Below are positions 11,690 to 21,213 of a stretch of 64,000 nucleotides of DNA, in pieces. The DNA comes from Cenococcum geophilum 1.58 (Eukaryota > Ascomycota > Dothideomycetes > Gloniales > Gloniaceae): contig KV748199.1 of the NCBI GenBank assembly GCA_001692895.1, positions 124,001 through 188,000 of the forward strand, read 5' to 3'. Each line of letters starts with the position of its first letter. Position 1 is the first letter of the stretch. The position numbers and the translations under genes are program-made. Under the pieces are notes generated by a model, which saw nothing but the letters and a program-made list of their open reading frames with translations, did not search any database and was not told the origin of the DNA.

Positions 11690-12890
11690 TATTCTTCNAT
11701 AGAATCTCCATTANATACTAGTCTAGCTGCTTTAAGAGTCTCGCAGTCTTTACTATTAGCAAAGTGTTTTTCTTTACAATTAATGCAAAGAGGGGTGGTA
11801 TGCTGGCAAGGTTTGCCTGTTATTATACAGGTAGAATAGGAATGGTCTTTAGATAAATGTGCAGCTGCACAGTATCTATAGGCTCTAGTAGAGCACCTGT
11901 CTCCTATATGGCTAAATTTTTGGCAGCTCGTATACTGCGTAGTAGGAGAGACTTCGAGGTATTTTACTACCTTAGTAGCTGTACCTGCAATTGATATCTC
12001 TTTTTACTTAAGGATTTCTTGTCTTTTTTCTTCGTTCTCTATAGTAAAAACTATANAGCNAAATCTGGTCTNTNGATNNTGTCTTTTTNNNCTAGATAAG
12101 ATCNATCTAGGTAGTCCTTGTATCCTTATAGGATTAAAGGTCTCAATTTCTTCTTTTAGAAGCTTAGAGCCTCCTTCTCCTAGGAAAGGTAGGGTAGGAA
12201 CCCCATAGGCTATAATTTGAACCCATGGTTCTAGTTTTTATTCTCTTTAAAAGGTAAAGCAGTTATGCCATATTTCCTTATATTTGACTAGGAAATCTGC
12301 ATTATACTCTTCTATAGTTGTAAGAAGGATATTTTATTTTCCTTTAGTTCTTCCTATAGACCCTAGAACTGGCTTTTCTACTTACAGTTTTAATGCAAAT
12401 AGTTAATTGACTTTGTTTCATATAGAGAAAGTATCTAGAGGTTAGTCCTTTTGGTCTGTAATAAGGACTAGCTTCCTTTCTTATAGCTGCTTTTTCTTAC
12501 TTCTAGTAGAAGTAGAAAGGGTAGGAGATGGTATTAGTAAGGAGGGTAGAGGGGACGAAGAAGGGAGGTTCTTCTTTAGTCTCTCTGCGTAGGTTTCCTT
12601 AGTAGGAGCTACCTCCTTACGGAGAGCTCTTACTTCTTCAACTAATCCTTGTAGGATATCTTTTGCCTTTTCTTTTCCTTCCATAAAGGGATTTTCTCCT
12701 ACTAGAATACTCCGTGTATAGTCCTCTAGCTATTTAACTTATTCTTTTTCTTCTTCTTTTTCTTCTTCTTCTAGCCCTTTATAGGCCTAAAAGTCATTAA
12801 TTTTGTTATCTTTTTTGCAGGTTTTTGGTTTCTTTTCAGTAGAAGACTAAGAATGTCCTCTTTTTTCTCCTGTCCCAAATAGGCCCAGGA
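11690..12890 (-). pseudogene. LINE ORF1 (RNA-binding, CCHC zinc-knuckle protein), decayed
   Basis: One frame can be followed for about 400 codons on the minus strand. From its N-terminus it shows a Glu/Lys-rich charged stretch, then an open 67-codon piece at 12684-12481 (starts MEGKEKAKDILQGLVEEVRA, Ser/Pro-rich end). Next come an RRM-like region with EPWVQIIAYGVPTLPF and LKEEIETFNPIRIQGLPR (about 12230-12110), the motif KVVKYLEVSPTTQYT, and a zinc knuckle CQKFSHIGDRC at 11925-11893 followed by a Cys/His-rich YRYCAAAH segment. This order matches ORF1 of fungal Tad1-type LINEs, which bind element RNA. Several in-frame TAA/TAG stops sit where CAA/CAG would be expected, consistent with RIP, and ambiguous bases cluster at 12056-12104. 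Nothing suggests a host gene. Confidence 0.68.
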
Positions 12891-13104
12891 GAAGGAGAAG
12901 GGGCAGAAAAAGTGAATGTAGTCGTAGACTCATTATCACTTATTTCTATAGGAGGTTTTTTTATGCCTATTAGACTTTGGCATCTTATAGGGGGTTTCCT
13001 AGTTTTTACTATCCTTATACCCTTTCTCCTTACTAATCCTACTAGAAGATTTCTGGGGAGATTAGGCTAAAAGGCAGTAGAAAGACTAGCCCCTATTAGT
13101 GTTA

Positions 13105-13140
13105 GTATTGGTATTAGTGGTAGTGGTAGTAGTTTTAGTG
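13105..13140 (-). repeat. Degenerate trinucleotide run in LINE 5' part
   Basis: A GGTAGT/GGTATT-rich run lies in the 5' third of the LINE derivative. It is low complexity with no coding assignment. Confidence 0.5.
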
Positions 13141-16100
13141 TTCCTGTCCGTGCCTCGCTTACAAGCTAGGACCACCCTAGAGAAAATTTTCTGTTAGGAT
13201 AAGGGTAAAATGACAAATAAATCCACCTCTAGCTCGCTAGGCAGTAGGAATTAGGTCTTGAAACTTGGAAAATCGATTGTTTTTGATGGTAAGATAGGTA
13301 TGCGTAAGTTTTGAAGTGTAGCGCTACCTTTTGGTAAGGTTGCATGTGTGGTAAAAGGTTAAGAATATATTATACAGGGAGATAATTGTGGGTGCCTATT
13401 ATATATAAGTAGGTTACCCTTAGCTGCTCCTTTAATAACCAGAAAAGAGTATTACTTAGAGCTATTTAACTAAGTTAGAGTTACGCTAACTATACCATTA
13501 TTATAGCCACCTATCCGTTTATTAATTACTTAGGGTTTTTTTAATAAGTAGGCCATAAAGTTAAGGTTAAGGCAATTAAGCATCTTATAAAATACTGCTA
13601 TTACTACTAAATAAACCAGAAGTCCCCTAGCCGATTTAAGTTTACCCTTAAAGATAACTATAACTTTAACTTCTATATTATTGTTAATGTTATATATCTT
13701 AGCGGCAAGCTAGTACTCTAAGTTATTAACTTCTTAACCTCCTTTTAAGCCGAACGATTCTTAAAGGATATATTAGCTAAAAACGCATAGAATACCCTTT
13801 AATTATACTAGATTAATATCTACCTAGAACCCCCTAACTAAATCGTCTATAATATAGGAAAGAACTTCTTATCTATAGAGTTTTAATAATAGATAAAGGT
13901 AATAGCAATTAAGGTTAAGGAAGTCCCTATTAAGGTATATAATAGTATTAAAAAAGTAGAGTAATATTACACGCCATTACGCCGCGTATATAAGATTATC
14001 TTTTTAAAACTAGGGGATACTAGCGAAGAACTTACCTTATAAATAGCTATTAAAGCTATTAATAATTCCGCTGGCCTAGATAAACTTATATCTATATTAC
14101 TAGTCTTTAGCGCCTACCCTTAAATAACTAATAATTCTCTACTATCTCCCTCTATTATATAATAAGCTAAGGCTATTTATAAGGCAATAAAGGAGGTATA
14201 ATATCTTTATGTTATACGCCAGGTTAATAATATACTAGGAATAAGAAATGGCCTAAATACCTTAACTACGCTTAATCTGCTACTTTAGTCTAAGGTACGC
14301 GTATAGCGTAAAAAGGGAGAATAGTTAGGCCTATATTAACTTATTATAATTAATAGTTAAACTTATACTATTTAAATGCCTTACAAACCCACTTAATTCC
14401 GTTTAACTATTATTAAGCCTTACTATAAAGATAATAGTTCTAAGCCTTTATAGGATACTATAAAAAATGCCCTAGAGGAGAACTATAATTAATATACTTT
14501 AGAAGGCGACTATAATCCTAATATAATTATAATAGATATACCGCAACTATAACGCGGTAGAGGTTACCTAAAGGGATCACAAAATTACTAATATCTTATT
14601 AATTTTAAAGAGTAATTTATTACCGCCATTAAGAATGGAGTTAAGCTATTAATGGCCTTTATAATAGCTAAGAAGAAGGCTAACTTCGAACTCGCAAAAT
14701 AGCTCTAAAAGGAAGATTATATTATAACTTTAGGAGCTCCTTTCTAAGCATCTAATAAGCAGAAAATCGATAGTCTTATTATAAGAGGAGTCTTTAAATT
14801 TAAGAAGTATAACCCTACTAAGTTTAATAGAGTTCGCATCTTTAAGTTAAAAATAGTTAACGAGATTAAGGGTAAAGCTACTAACGCCCTATTTAAGAAA
14901 TTAAGGCTTATTATTTAAGGTTACAATAATAATAGTAAGGAGGTAATTCTTACGTAATCTTTTATAATTTAACGAGCTAGTTAGTAAGTTATTATTGCGC
15001 TAGCTTTCTCCTTAATAAAGAATAAAATGGCGGTTTATTTATAAGATATTACTTAAGCCTACACCTAATTAGAGACCTACCTTTAGCGCTTAATATTAGT
15101 ATACCTTCTAGAGTAAATTTGCTACTAGTATCCTAAAAATACAATTATAGTTATGCTTAAGCCATTATATAAAATTATAGAGGTAGAAACTTATTAGTAG
15201 GCTACCTACAGCAAGCACTATAAAGAGAAGCTTTTAATAACTACTTCTATATTTAACCCCTACTTCCTTATTATAACTACAGGAACTTTATTTAGAATTA
15301 TTAGCATATAAACTAACAATATAATTATCTTAGAAGATAACTAGTTTTTAGCTCTTAAAGAAGATAAGCTAATAAAGGCAAATCTTATAGTAAAGCTAAA
15401 GAAAAAGCTTAATTTAATAACACTATTACTCTTTAATGGATGCATCCTCTTCCTAAATAAGAATTCTATTGCTTTACGCTAGAAGGGTTAAGGCAAGAAG
15501 ATTAATATTATTAACGTTAATTCTCTAAAGTAAGGATATATAGAGTAACGCGCTTATAGAGCTTATATTACTTCTATCTATTAACCTAAGGCTTTATTTA
15601 ATTTCTTTATTACCGCTTAATACTAGGAACCAACTAAAAATAATATTCTTACCCTAAATAAGCGTCTTTTTTAGTAAATAAACCATCTTAATTAGGGACT
15701 ACTTTATGTACCTATTAATCTTCCCACCGCTAAGCTCTTTATATTTATTAATAAATCGTTTATAAATAATAAAGATTTTAGCTCCTAGCTAAAATATAAA
15801 ATTATTATTACAAATAAATCTACTAGAGAGAATAACTTTATAATCTACGGTAATCTTATTTATTAGAACTTAACTAAGAGTAAACGCGTTACTTAAAGCG
15901 TTTTAGCGTTAGAGATATATAAAATAGTTAGCGGAGTTAATATAGCAATTATAATTGGAACTACCCTAAAGATAATTATAGATTAACTCGAATTTTCTAT
16001 TATCCCTATAATTATATATACCGACTTATATTCCCTCTATAAATATTTAGTTAAGCTTAGTACTATAAAGGAGAAGCGCCTTATAATTAATATTATAGTA

Positions 16101-16266
16101 CTTTAGCAATCCTATAAGTATTAAAAACTCTTTAAGATTTAATAAATTAATAGCTAAGATAACTTAATAGATATAATAACGAAGGCAAACCTAAACAAGG
16201 CATTAGAGACGTTTATTAATATAAATACTCTATATATATAAGTTAAAGATTAGGCTAAAAGGGAGT

Positions 16267-16366
16267 CCCTAAAAATTTCTTAGTTATATAAGGTCTTAAG
16301 ATATCCAGGAACTTTAACCGGCAGTTAAAGTTATCTAATTAGTTAGATTCTCTTACTAAGACTTTT
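16267..16366 (+). repeat. 100-bp block shared with gypsy D, in copia B2 3' part
   Basis: This stretch matches 23739-23838 in gypsy D at 95 of 100 positions without gaps, and the five differences are all transitions. It contains an inverted repeat, ACTTTAACCGGCAGTTAAAGT. It lies just after the RNase H region and just before a purine tract (AAAGGGGGGAG, 16369-16379). A shorter, more diverged form is in B1 (about 2636-2712). I do not find it in B3. Confidence 0.85.
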
Positions 16367-16659
16367 TTAAAGGGGGGAGTATAATATTCTATAGACCTTA
16401 ACTCTAACTAGCTAATTAGGATTTTCTATCCCCGGGATAAAAAATCGCTATTAGCTTACTTATAACTAGCGCCTTAGCGGCCCTAATACGATATCTACCC
16501 ACGACTTTAAGTAAGAAAAGTACCACGTACTAAGAGGCAAATTTTAGGATAGCGAGACTTATATTATAATAGCAATAGTAAATAAAAAGGATTAATATTT
16601 ATTACGCTAGTTAAGCAGTATTTATATATAGATAGCAACTATAAAAGAAGAGTTGCTAG

Positions 16660-16826
16660 TGTTAGGAATGAGGTAAGCGGTTGTTACATAACGCCGCGGC
16701 ACTAGTATGGCGAGGAGTTTTAGGCTCCTCGCCCTTCCTCATTCTAAATGAATAAGCTTTATTAACTAACATCACTATAACCTACTCGAGTAGTCGTTAT
16801 TGGTAAGTCACCCTGTGTAACTAACA
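16660..16826 (+). repeat. 3' LTR of copia B2 (167 bp)
   Basis: Same length as the 5' LTR. It begins TGTTAGGAATGAGG and ends ACTAACA. The differences I see from the 5' LTR are transitions, and the CACGTG motif is lost in this copy. Gypsy C1 resumes at 16827. Confidence 0.9.
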
Positions 16827-17047
16827 ATAGTAAATTTAATAAAATTGGTCTTTCTTGTAAAGAACTTGTATTTCTTAATTACTACTAGTATCTGTTCTTT
16901 TTATAGTCTCTTTAAAACCTATTTAACGTATTCTCTATATTCTTCCTTAGTTATTAAATAGATAATATTATTATTAAGATATACTATAATAAATTTATCT
17001 AAGTATTCTCCTAATATATTATTAATACGCTTTTGGAATATTGCTAG
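16827..17047 (-). mobile_element. Gypsy C1 fragment (RT part) between copia B2 and gypsy D
   Basis: Aligns with about 42370-42601 of gypsy C2 and encodes part of the palm of reverse transcriptase on the minus strand. The left border carries the B2 target duplication, and the right border the GCTAG duplication of gypsy D (17043-17047). Confidence 0.86.
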
Positions 17048-17265
17048 TGTTACGGCACTTAGCAGATCTTCGCACCGGCAAGTTGCCACAGATTGCCGCA
17101 TATTGCGGTCACGTGACGCGAAGATCTTATAAAACATCGAACGGCGCTGCTTTTCTTCTCCTTTCCTTTTCCTAGCTTTAGATTCTTGTCTATAGATAAT
17201 CCAATTATACGGGCTTGCGCGTCCCCTTTACCGTACTTATACCTTAATTAACTAAGTCACTAATA
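17048..17265 (+). repeat. 5' LTR of gypsy D (218 bp)
   Basis: Starts TGTTACGG and ends CACTAATA. It carries an inverted pair, AGATCTTCGC (17064-17073) and GCGAAGATCT (17118-17127), bracketing GTCACGTGAC (17108-17117). A TATA box and a pyrimidine-rich tract follow, a usual layout for fungal promoters. About 22 of 218 positions differ from the 3' LTR, all transitions as far as I can count. Confidence 0.9.
17128..17134 (+). promoter_or_regulatory. Likely TATA box of gypsy D LTR promoter
   Basis: TATAAAA lies just after the inverted repeat and the CACGTG motif, and about 25 bp before a C/T-rich stretch (about 17152-17172) typical of fungal transcription start regions. Confidence 0.5.
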
Positions 17266-20136
17266 TTATCTAAAGCTTACTCTACTCTTTCTTCCTAAGA
17301 AGGAACTTAAATATATCTATAAGACTATAAATAGGACAAGAACATAGAATAGGACCTTAAGGACATTACTAGGACCATAAAGATAGGACCTAGAAGAAAA
17401 AAACAGAACCCTAAGGAAAGGACCTATAAAACACGTATAGACTAGAACCCCTAAAGAAATTACCCGGAATTACCTAATACCCCTACCACTATGCCACAAA
17501 ACACAGCAGTAGGTAAAGCAGCTGTAGGACCCTTAAATACTTTAGACGAGGAAATAATTAACGTTTTAACCCTCTAGGCGGAGCTTGCGGCTACTAATAC
17601 CGAAATTAAACGACTGCGAGAGCTGCTTAAAGCCAGAGATACCCCTATATCTAATAATAAGTCATTATTAGATAACTAAAGACTTACTATAGTCCTTTAG
17701 GCCCTATCCTAGTACCTTAGTAGATCTACCGAGGCCTATATATTAGTAAAGGTCGCGGACCTCCTACTACTTACGGACAGAACCGACCCTATATTTAATA
17801 ATTGGAAGCTTTAATTATGGAATAAGCTTAAAGTTAATATAGACTACTTCCCTAACGCCCAAGCCAGAATAGCCTATATCTTTAGCCATACTAGCGAAGA
17901 TACCTAAACGTATTTACACCCGTAATATACTAAAGACTTAATAAACCCCTTTATCTCTAAAGAAGAAATAATTAAATACTTGTCTTTTATTTATAAAGAC
18001 CCTTTTAAAGTATAAAACGCCCGCCTTAGCTATAAAAGCCTAAATATAAAAACAATAAAGACCTTTTCGGCCTTCTAAACCCGCTTTCTATACCTAGCCG
18101 GATAGGCCTAAATCCCCTAGGAAGACCTACTACTAGACCTCTTTAATAAGCTTACCCTAGACCTATAGCGGGCCGTATTACTAGCTTATACTACGGCATA
18201 AACGTTAAAGGAACTTATGAACTATTACCTAGCTATTAATTAAGGCCTTTATTAAATTAAGGCATGTGCCAATTGGCTAAAAACTAGAAACCTTACAACT
18301 TAGGCCATAAGTACTATAAGTACGGCCTGTAGTGCCCTGGTATAATTAGTAACTCCTACAGTTAACCTAGTAGCTAGCCGCGTAGCTACCCCTACTGCGG
18401 GCCTGGTGTATACACGGCCTATATATAGCGACCCCTATATATAGGCCCTTAGCAATTAAGGAGCTTGCTTTTTATACGGTTAAATAGGCCACCCTATAAG
18501 GAACTGCCTAATAAAGGTAAAAATAAATAAGGTCTTATTAATTTAGGAGGATAGTATAGAGCTAGAAAAAGAGGAACCTTAAAGAAAGACTCCTCTCTAG
18601 GGTTAAAAGGGATTAATATGTTATATATTAATCTAGGTCGGCTAGTTAGTAGAAGAAGCTGTACTATCTCTTATACTTTATTTTATAGTAGATATTAAGT
18701 TTTAACCTTTACTTTAGCTAACTTAGGAGTAAATGCCTTTACCTTAATTAATATAAACTACGCTATAAAACTAGCTGACTTTTTAAACGCACCCCTTAAA
18801 GAACTGCCTAAATTAATCCCTATTCGTGGTTATAACAGACGGATAGGGCTACCTATTATAACTATTCTGCAGATCTACCTCCGCGTTAACGGATAAAGGT
18901 AGTATAATATCCCCTTTCTTATTACAGACCTTAGAAGCTATAATATAATATTAGGGAGAAAATAGCTAGCCTATTTAGGCTTATAGCTTAACGTACGGAA
19001 TAGGCAGCTTATCTAGCCCAAAACTATACCCCCAACGCCTTCCTTTATAAAAGAGATTAGTATTATAATAGAAAACCTTATACGGCCGTAGATAAACACT
19101 ATTTACTAGGCCAATACAACGCGTAGGGACTAGGCTTTTAAGAAGGATATATAGCTTAATCTATAACGGATCCGTATACTACGCCGCTCCTAGACTATCT
19201 ATATCACACTACCCGCACTAGAGACTTAGGAAGTTAGTAATAGCCTAACTAAGTCCTTAATAGAGAACTTAGGCCCTATACAGCTATAAAGGAAGACTAG
19301 GGATATTAGACGATATACTAAACTAATAGACCGGAAGAATAACTTATAGAAAATGGAATATAAGCTAAGGAAGACTATAAACCCTATACCGCAAAATACG
19401 GCCTAATAAATATCCGTAAAGAAACCCGCGGACCTCCCACTAGTTAATATTTACTATATTAGCGCTATAGGATTCTACTAAAACCTAGTTTAGCCTAATA
19501 CCGTTACCTTTATAACTAGCTTATATAAAATTAATTAAATAATTAAAGAGAAAGAAGCCCTAGCCTAAGAGAAAGGCGAGCTTATAGATAAGGAGCTAGT
19601 AGAATAGAAACTGCCCCATTAATACTAGAAATTTAAAAACACCTTCTCTAAAGTAGCGTTTAATATACTCCCGCCTTACTAACCGTATAACTATAAGATT
19701 AAAATTAAGCCGGACAAGGTAGTTACTCTTAGCTATAGCCCCCTCTAATAGCAATCTACTGCCGAATTATAGGCTATAAAGTAGTATCTTATTAATAACC
19801 TGGATAAGGGCTTTATTAAGCCTAGTTAAGCCCCTTTTAACTTACCTATTTTTTTTGCTAAAAAGCTAAATAGAAGACTTTGTTTCTATATTAACTACCA
19901 TAAGCTTAATAATTTAACCCTTAAAGACTGCTACCCACTACCTTTACTTAATAAGACTTTAGCCCAAATAAGTAGAGCTAAGATCTTTATAAAGCTTAAT
20001 ATCCGCTAAGCTTTTTACCAAATTAAAATGGACCCTAAATTAGAAGACCTTACTACGTTTTGGACCCGTTACGGAACGTATAAATATAAAGTACTGCCTT
20101 TTAGACTAACTAACGGACCGGCTATATACTAACGAT

Positions 20137-20440
20137 CTATTCACTTGCTCGCAGAGATAGAGATATATTCTGAATAATGTATTAATTGGGGGTGTAGGCC
20201 CGAGGAGAGGGTAATCATCTCAGCCTGCTGCATTGCATAGTAGGTTCCCTACTGTCTTAAGCAGTGGTAGATGATTATATACTCATTGCCCCCCTCGGGC
20301 CTACCGCAAGCCTTAAGAGGCTGCAAAATCTATCTATAGGGTGGAGGGTGGGAAAGCGAAAAGCCGAAAGGCTGATTGTGATAGATATTGATGTTGCTGT
20401 TCGGAGGGAAGGCGTGACTTCGCTTTAAATAGACATTTTT
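20137..20440 (+). mobile_element. Short non-autonomous element, tandem copy 1 (304 bp)
   Basis: This insert lies in the reverse transcriptase part of gypsy D. It begins CTATTCACTTGCTCGCAGAG and ends AATAGACATTTTT, with AT on both sides. Long inner inverted repeats (GTAGGCCCGAGG at about 20197 with CCTCGGGCCTAC at about 20292, and GTAATCATC with GATGATTAT) would fold into one large hairpin. Terminal inverted repeats are weak at best and there is no coding capacity. The DNA is much richer in GC and CpA than its host, so it looks young or too short for RIP. Class uncertain. Confidence 0.6.
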
Positions 20441-20442
20441 AT

Positions 20443-21213
20443 CTATTCACTTACTCGCAGAGATAGAGATATATTCTGAATAATGTATTAATTGGGGGTG
20501 TAGGCCCGAGGAGAGGGTAATCATCTTAGCCTGCTGCATTGCATAGTAGGTTCCCTACTGTCTCAAGCAGTGGTAGATAATTACACACTTATTGCCCCAA
20601 ACAACGCGTACCGTTAGAAGCTAGCGGTACGAGGCCTGCGCTACAACCAATATAGAAGTAGGAATATATCTCATTTTTTTGCGCCCGTAGGGTATCATTA
20701 AAAGACCATTTAGGTAACCCAGAACCTAGGTAATATTGAAGGCTATTAACGACGAACCTAGAGGTACAAGGCCTGCGCCTAATAACCAATATAGGAGTAG
20801 GAATATATGTCGTCTCTTTGCGCCTATAGAGTATCATTAAAAACCGTTCGGGTAGGTAATATCGAAGGCTATTAACGACGACGACGACGTAGTAAGGAGG
20901 AAGCTGGAAAGCGTTAATTCAAAACCTGTTGGAAAACCCTATGGGAAAAATTGTCAGGAAAGACTACTTATTAACAGCTGCTATGGAAAGACGCGACGCG
21001 AAACTTCGCGATCCTCCAGGGGTAAGACGTTTTATCGCGACGACAACACAACGCCGTACGGCATAGTATTATTAAGGCTATAAGACGAATAAACAACAAA
21101 ATCTCTATTAAATAAGCCTTATTTTAAAGCGAAAAGCCAAAAGGCTGATTGTGATAGATATTGATGTTGCTGTTCGGAGGGAAGGCGTGACTTTGCTTTA
21201 AATAGACATTTTT
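20443..21213 (+). mobile_element. Non-autonomous element, tandem copy 2 (771 bp), longer form
   Basis: It starts directly after copy 1 (junction AT) with the same first roughly 155 bp and ends with the same roughly 100 bp. The middle, about 20599-21127, is different. That middle holds a perfect-looking hairpin (GTACCGTTAG, about 20608, with CTAGCGGTAC, ending at about 20630), two direct repeats (20626-20755 and 20763-20880), an ACG run (20874-20889) and no convincing protein. Copy 1 may be an internally rearranged derivative of this form. After AT the gypsy D sequence resumes at about 21216. Confidence 0.6.
20626..20880 (+). repeat. About 125-bp direct repeat, two units
   Basis: Units at 20626-20755 and 20763-20880 each start GGTAC(G/A)AGGCCTGCG and end GGCTATTAACGACG. 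They differ by substitutions and small indels, so the duplication predates the insertion event or is old within the family. Confidence 0.8.

Larger units (their letters stand above)
11334..13360 (-). mobile_element. ORF1-only LINE derivative (Tad1-like), inserted in copia B2
   Basis: About 2.03 kb interrupts copia B2 in its protease region: B2 reads to about 11333 and resumes at about 13361. On the minus strand the insert has a roughly 450-bp 5' part, an ORF1-like frame (about 12890-11690), a roughly 350-bp 3' untranslated part and an A-rich end (AAAATAAAAAAATAAAAA type, about 11344-11366). There is no endonuclease or reverse transcriptase ORF2. LINEs usually lose their 5' end; here ORF1 is kept and ORF2 is missing. 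The DNA keeps many CpA and TpG sites, unlike its host. The target duplication is not clear; short TTAA-like flanks are present. Confidence 0.7.
8774..16826 (+). mobile_element. Copia B2: complete-length Ty1/copia element with a LINE inserted
   Basis: Both ends are visible: 167-bp LTRs at 8774-8940 and 16660-16826, flanked by ATAAT (8769-8773) and ATAGT (16827-16831), a 5-bp target duplication with one transition. Inside are a leader, gag (about 9250-10950), protease (about 11030-11333, split by the LINE), integrase (about 13370-14250), reverse transcriptase (about 14600-15350), RNase H (about 15700-16250) and 3' untranslated DNA. Without the LINE it is about 6.0 kb, normal for copia. It is structurally whole but coding-dead, with dozens of RIP-type breaks. 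Confidence 0.9.

Noticed and set aside
11334-13360. Host zinc-knuckle protein gene
   Set aside because: The Tad1-like ORF1 motif order, A-rich tail and position inside copia B2 point to a LINE derivative.
16369-16400. LTR start directly after the purine tract in copia B2
   Set aside because: The sequence after AAAGGGGGGAG does not recur at the 5' end; the true 3' LTR at 16660 is set by its match to 8774-8940 and the target duplication.
16919-17137. 72-codon open frame on the minus strand
   Set aside because: Starts in the gypsy D LTR and runs across the junction into the gypsy C1 reverse transcriptase remnant; not a gene of its own.
20589-20837. 82-codon open frame on the minus strand in the non-autonomous element
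   Set aside because: Its length comes from the two 125-bp repeats; no domain, and no sign of coding constraint.
20137-21213. One LTR retrotransposon with the paired ends as LTRs
   Set aside because: The repeated unit lacks TG...CA ends, the second copy has a different middle, and no 5-bp duplication is present.
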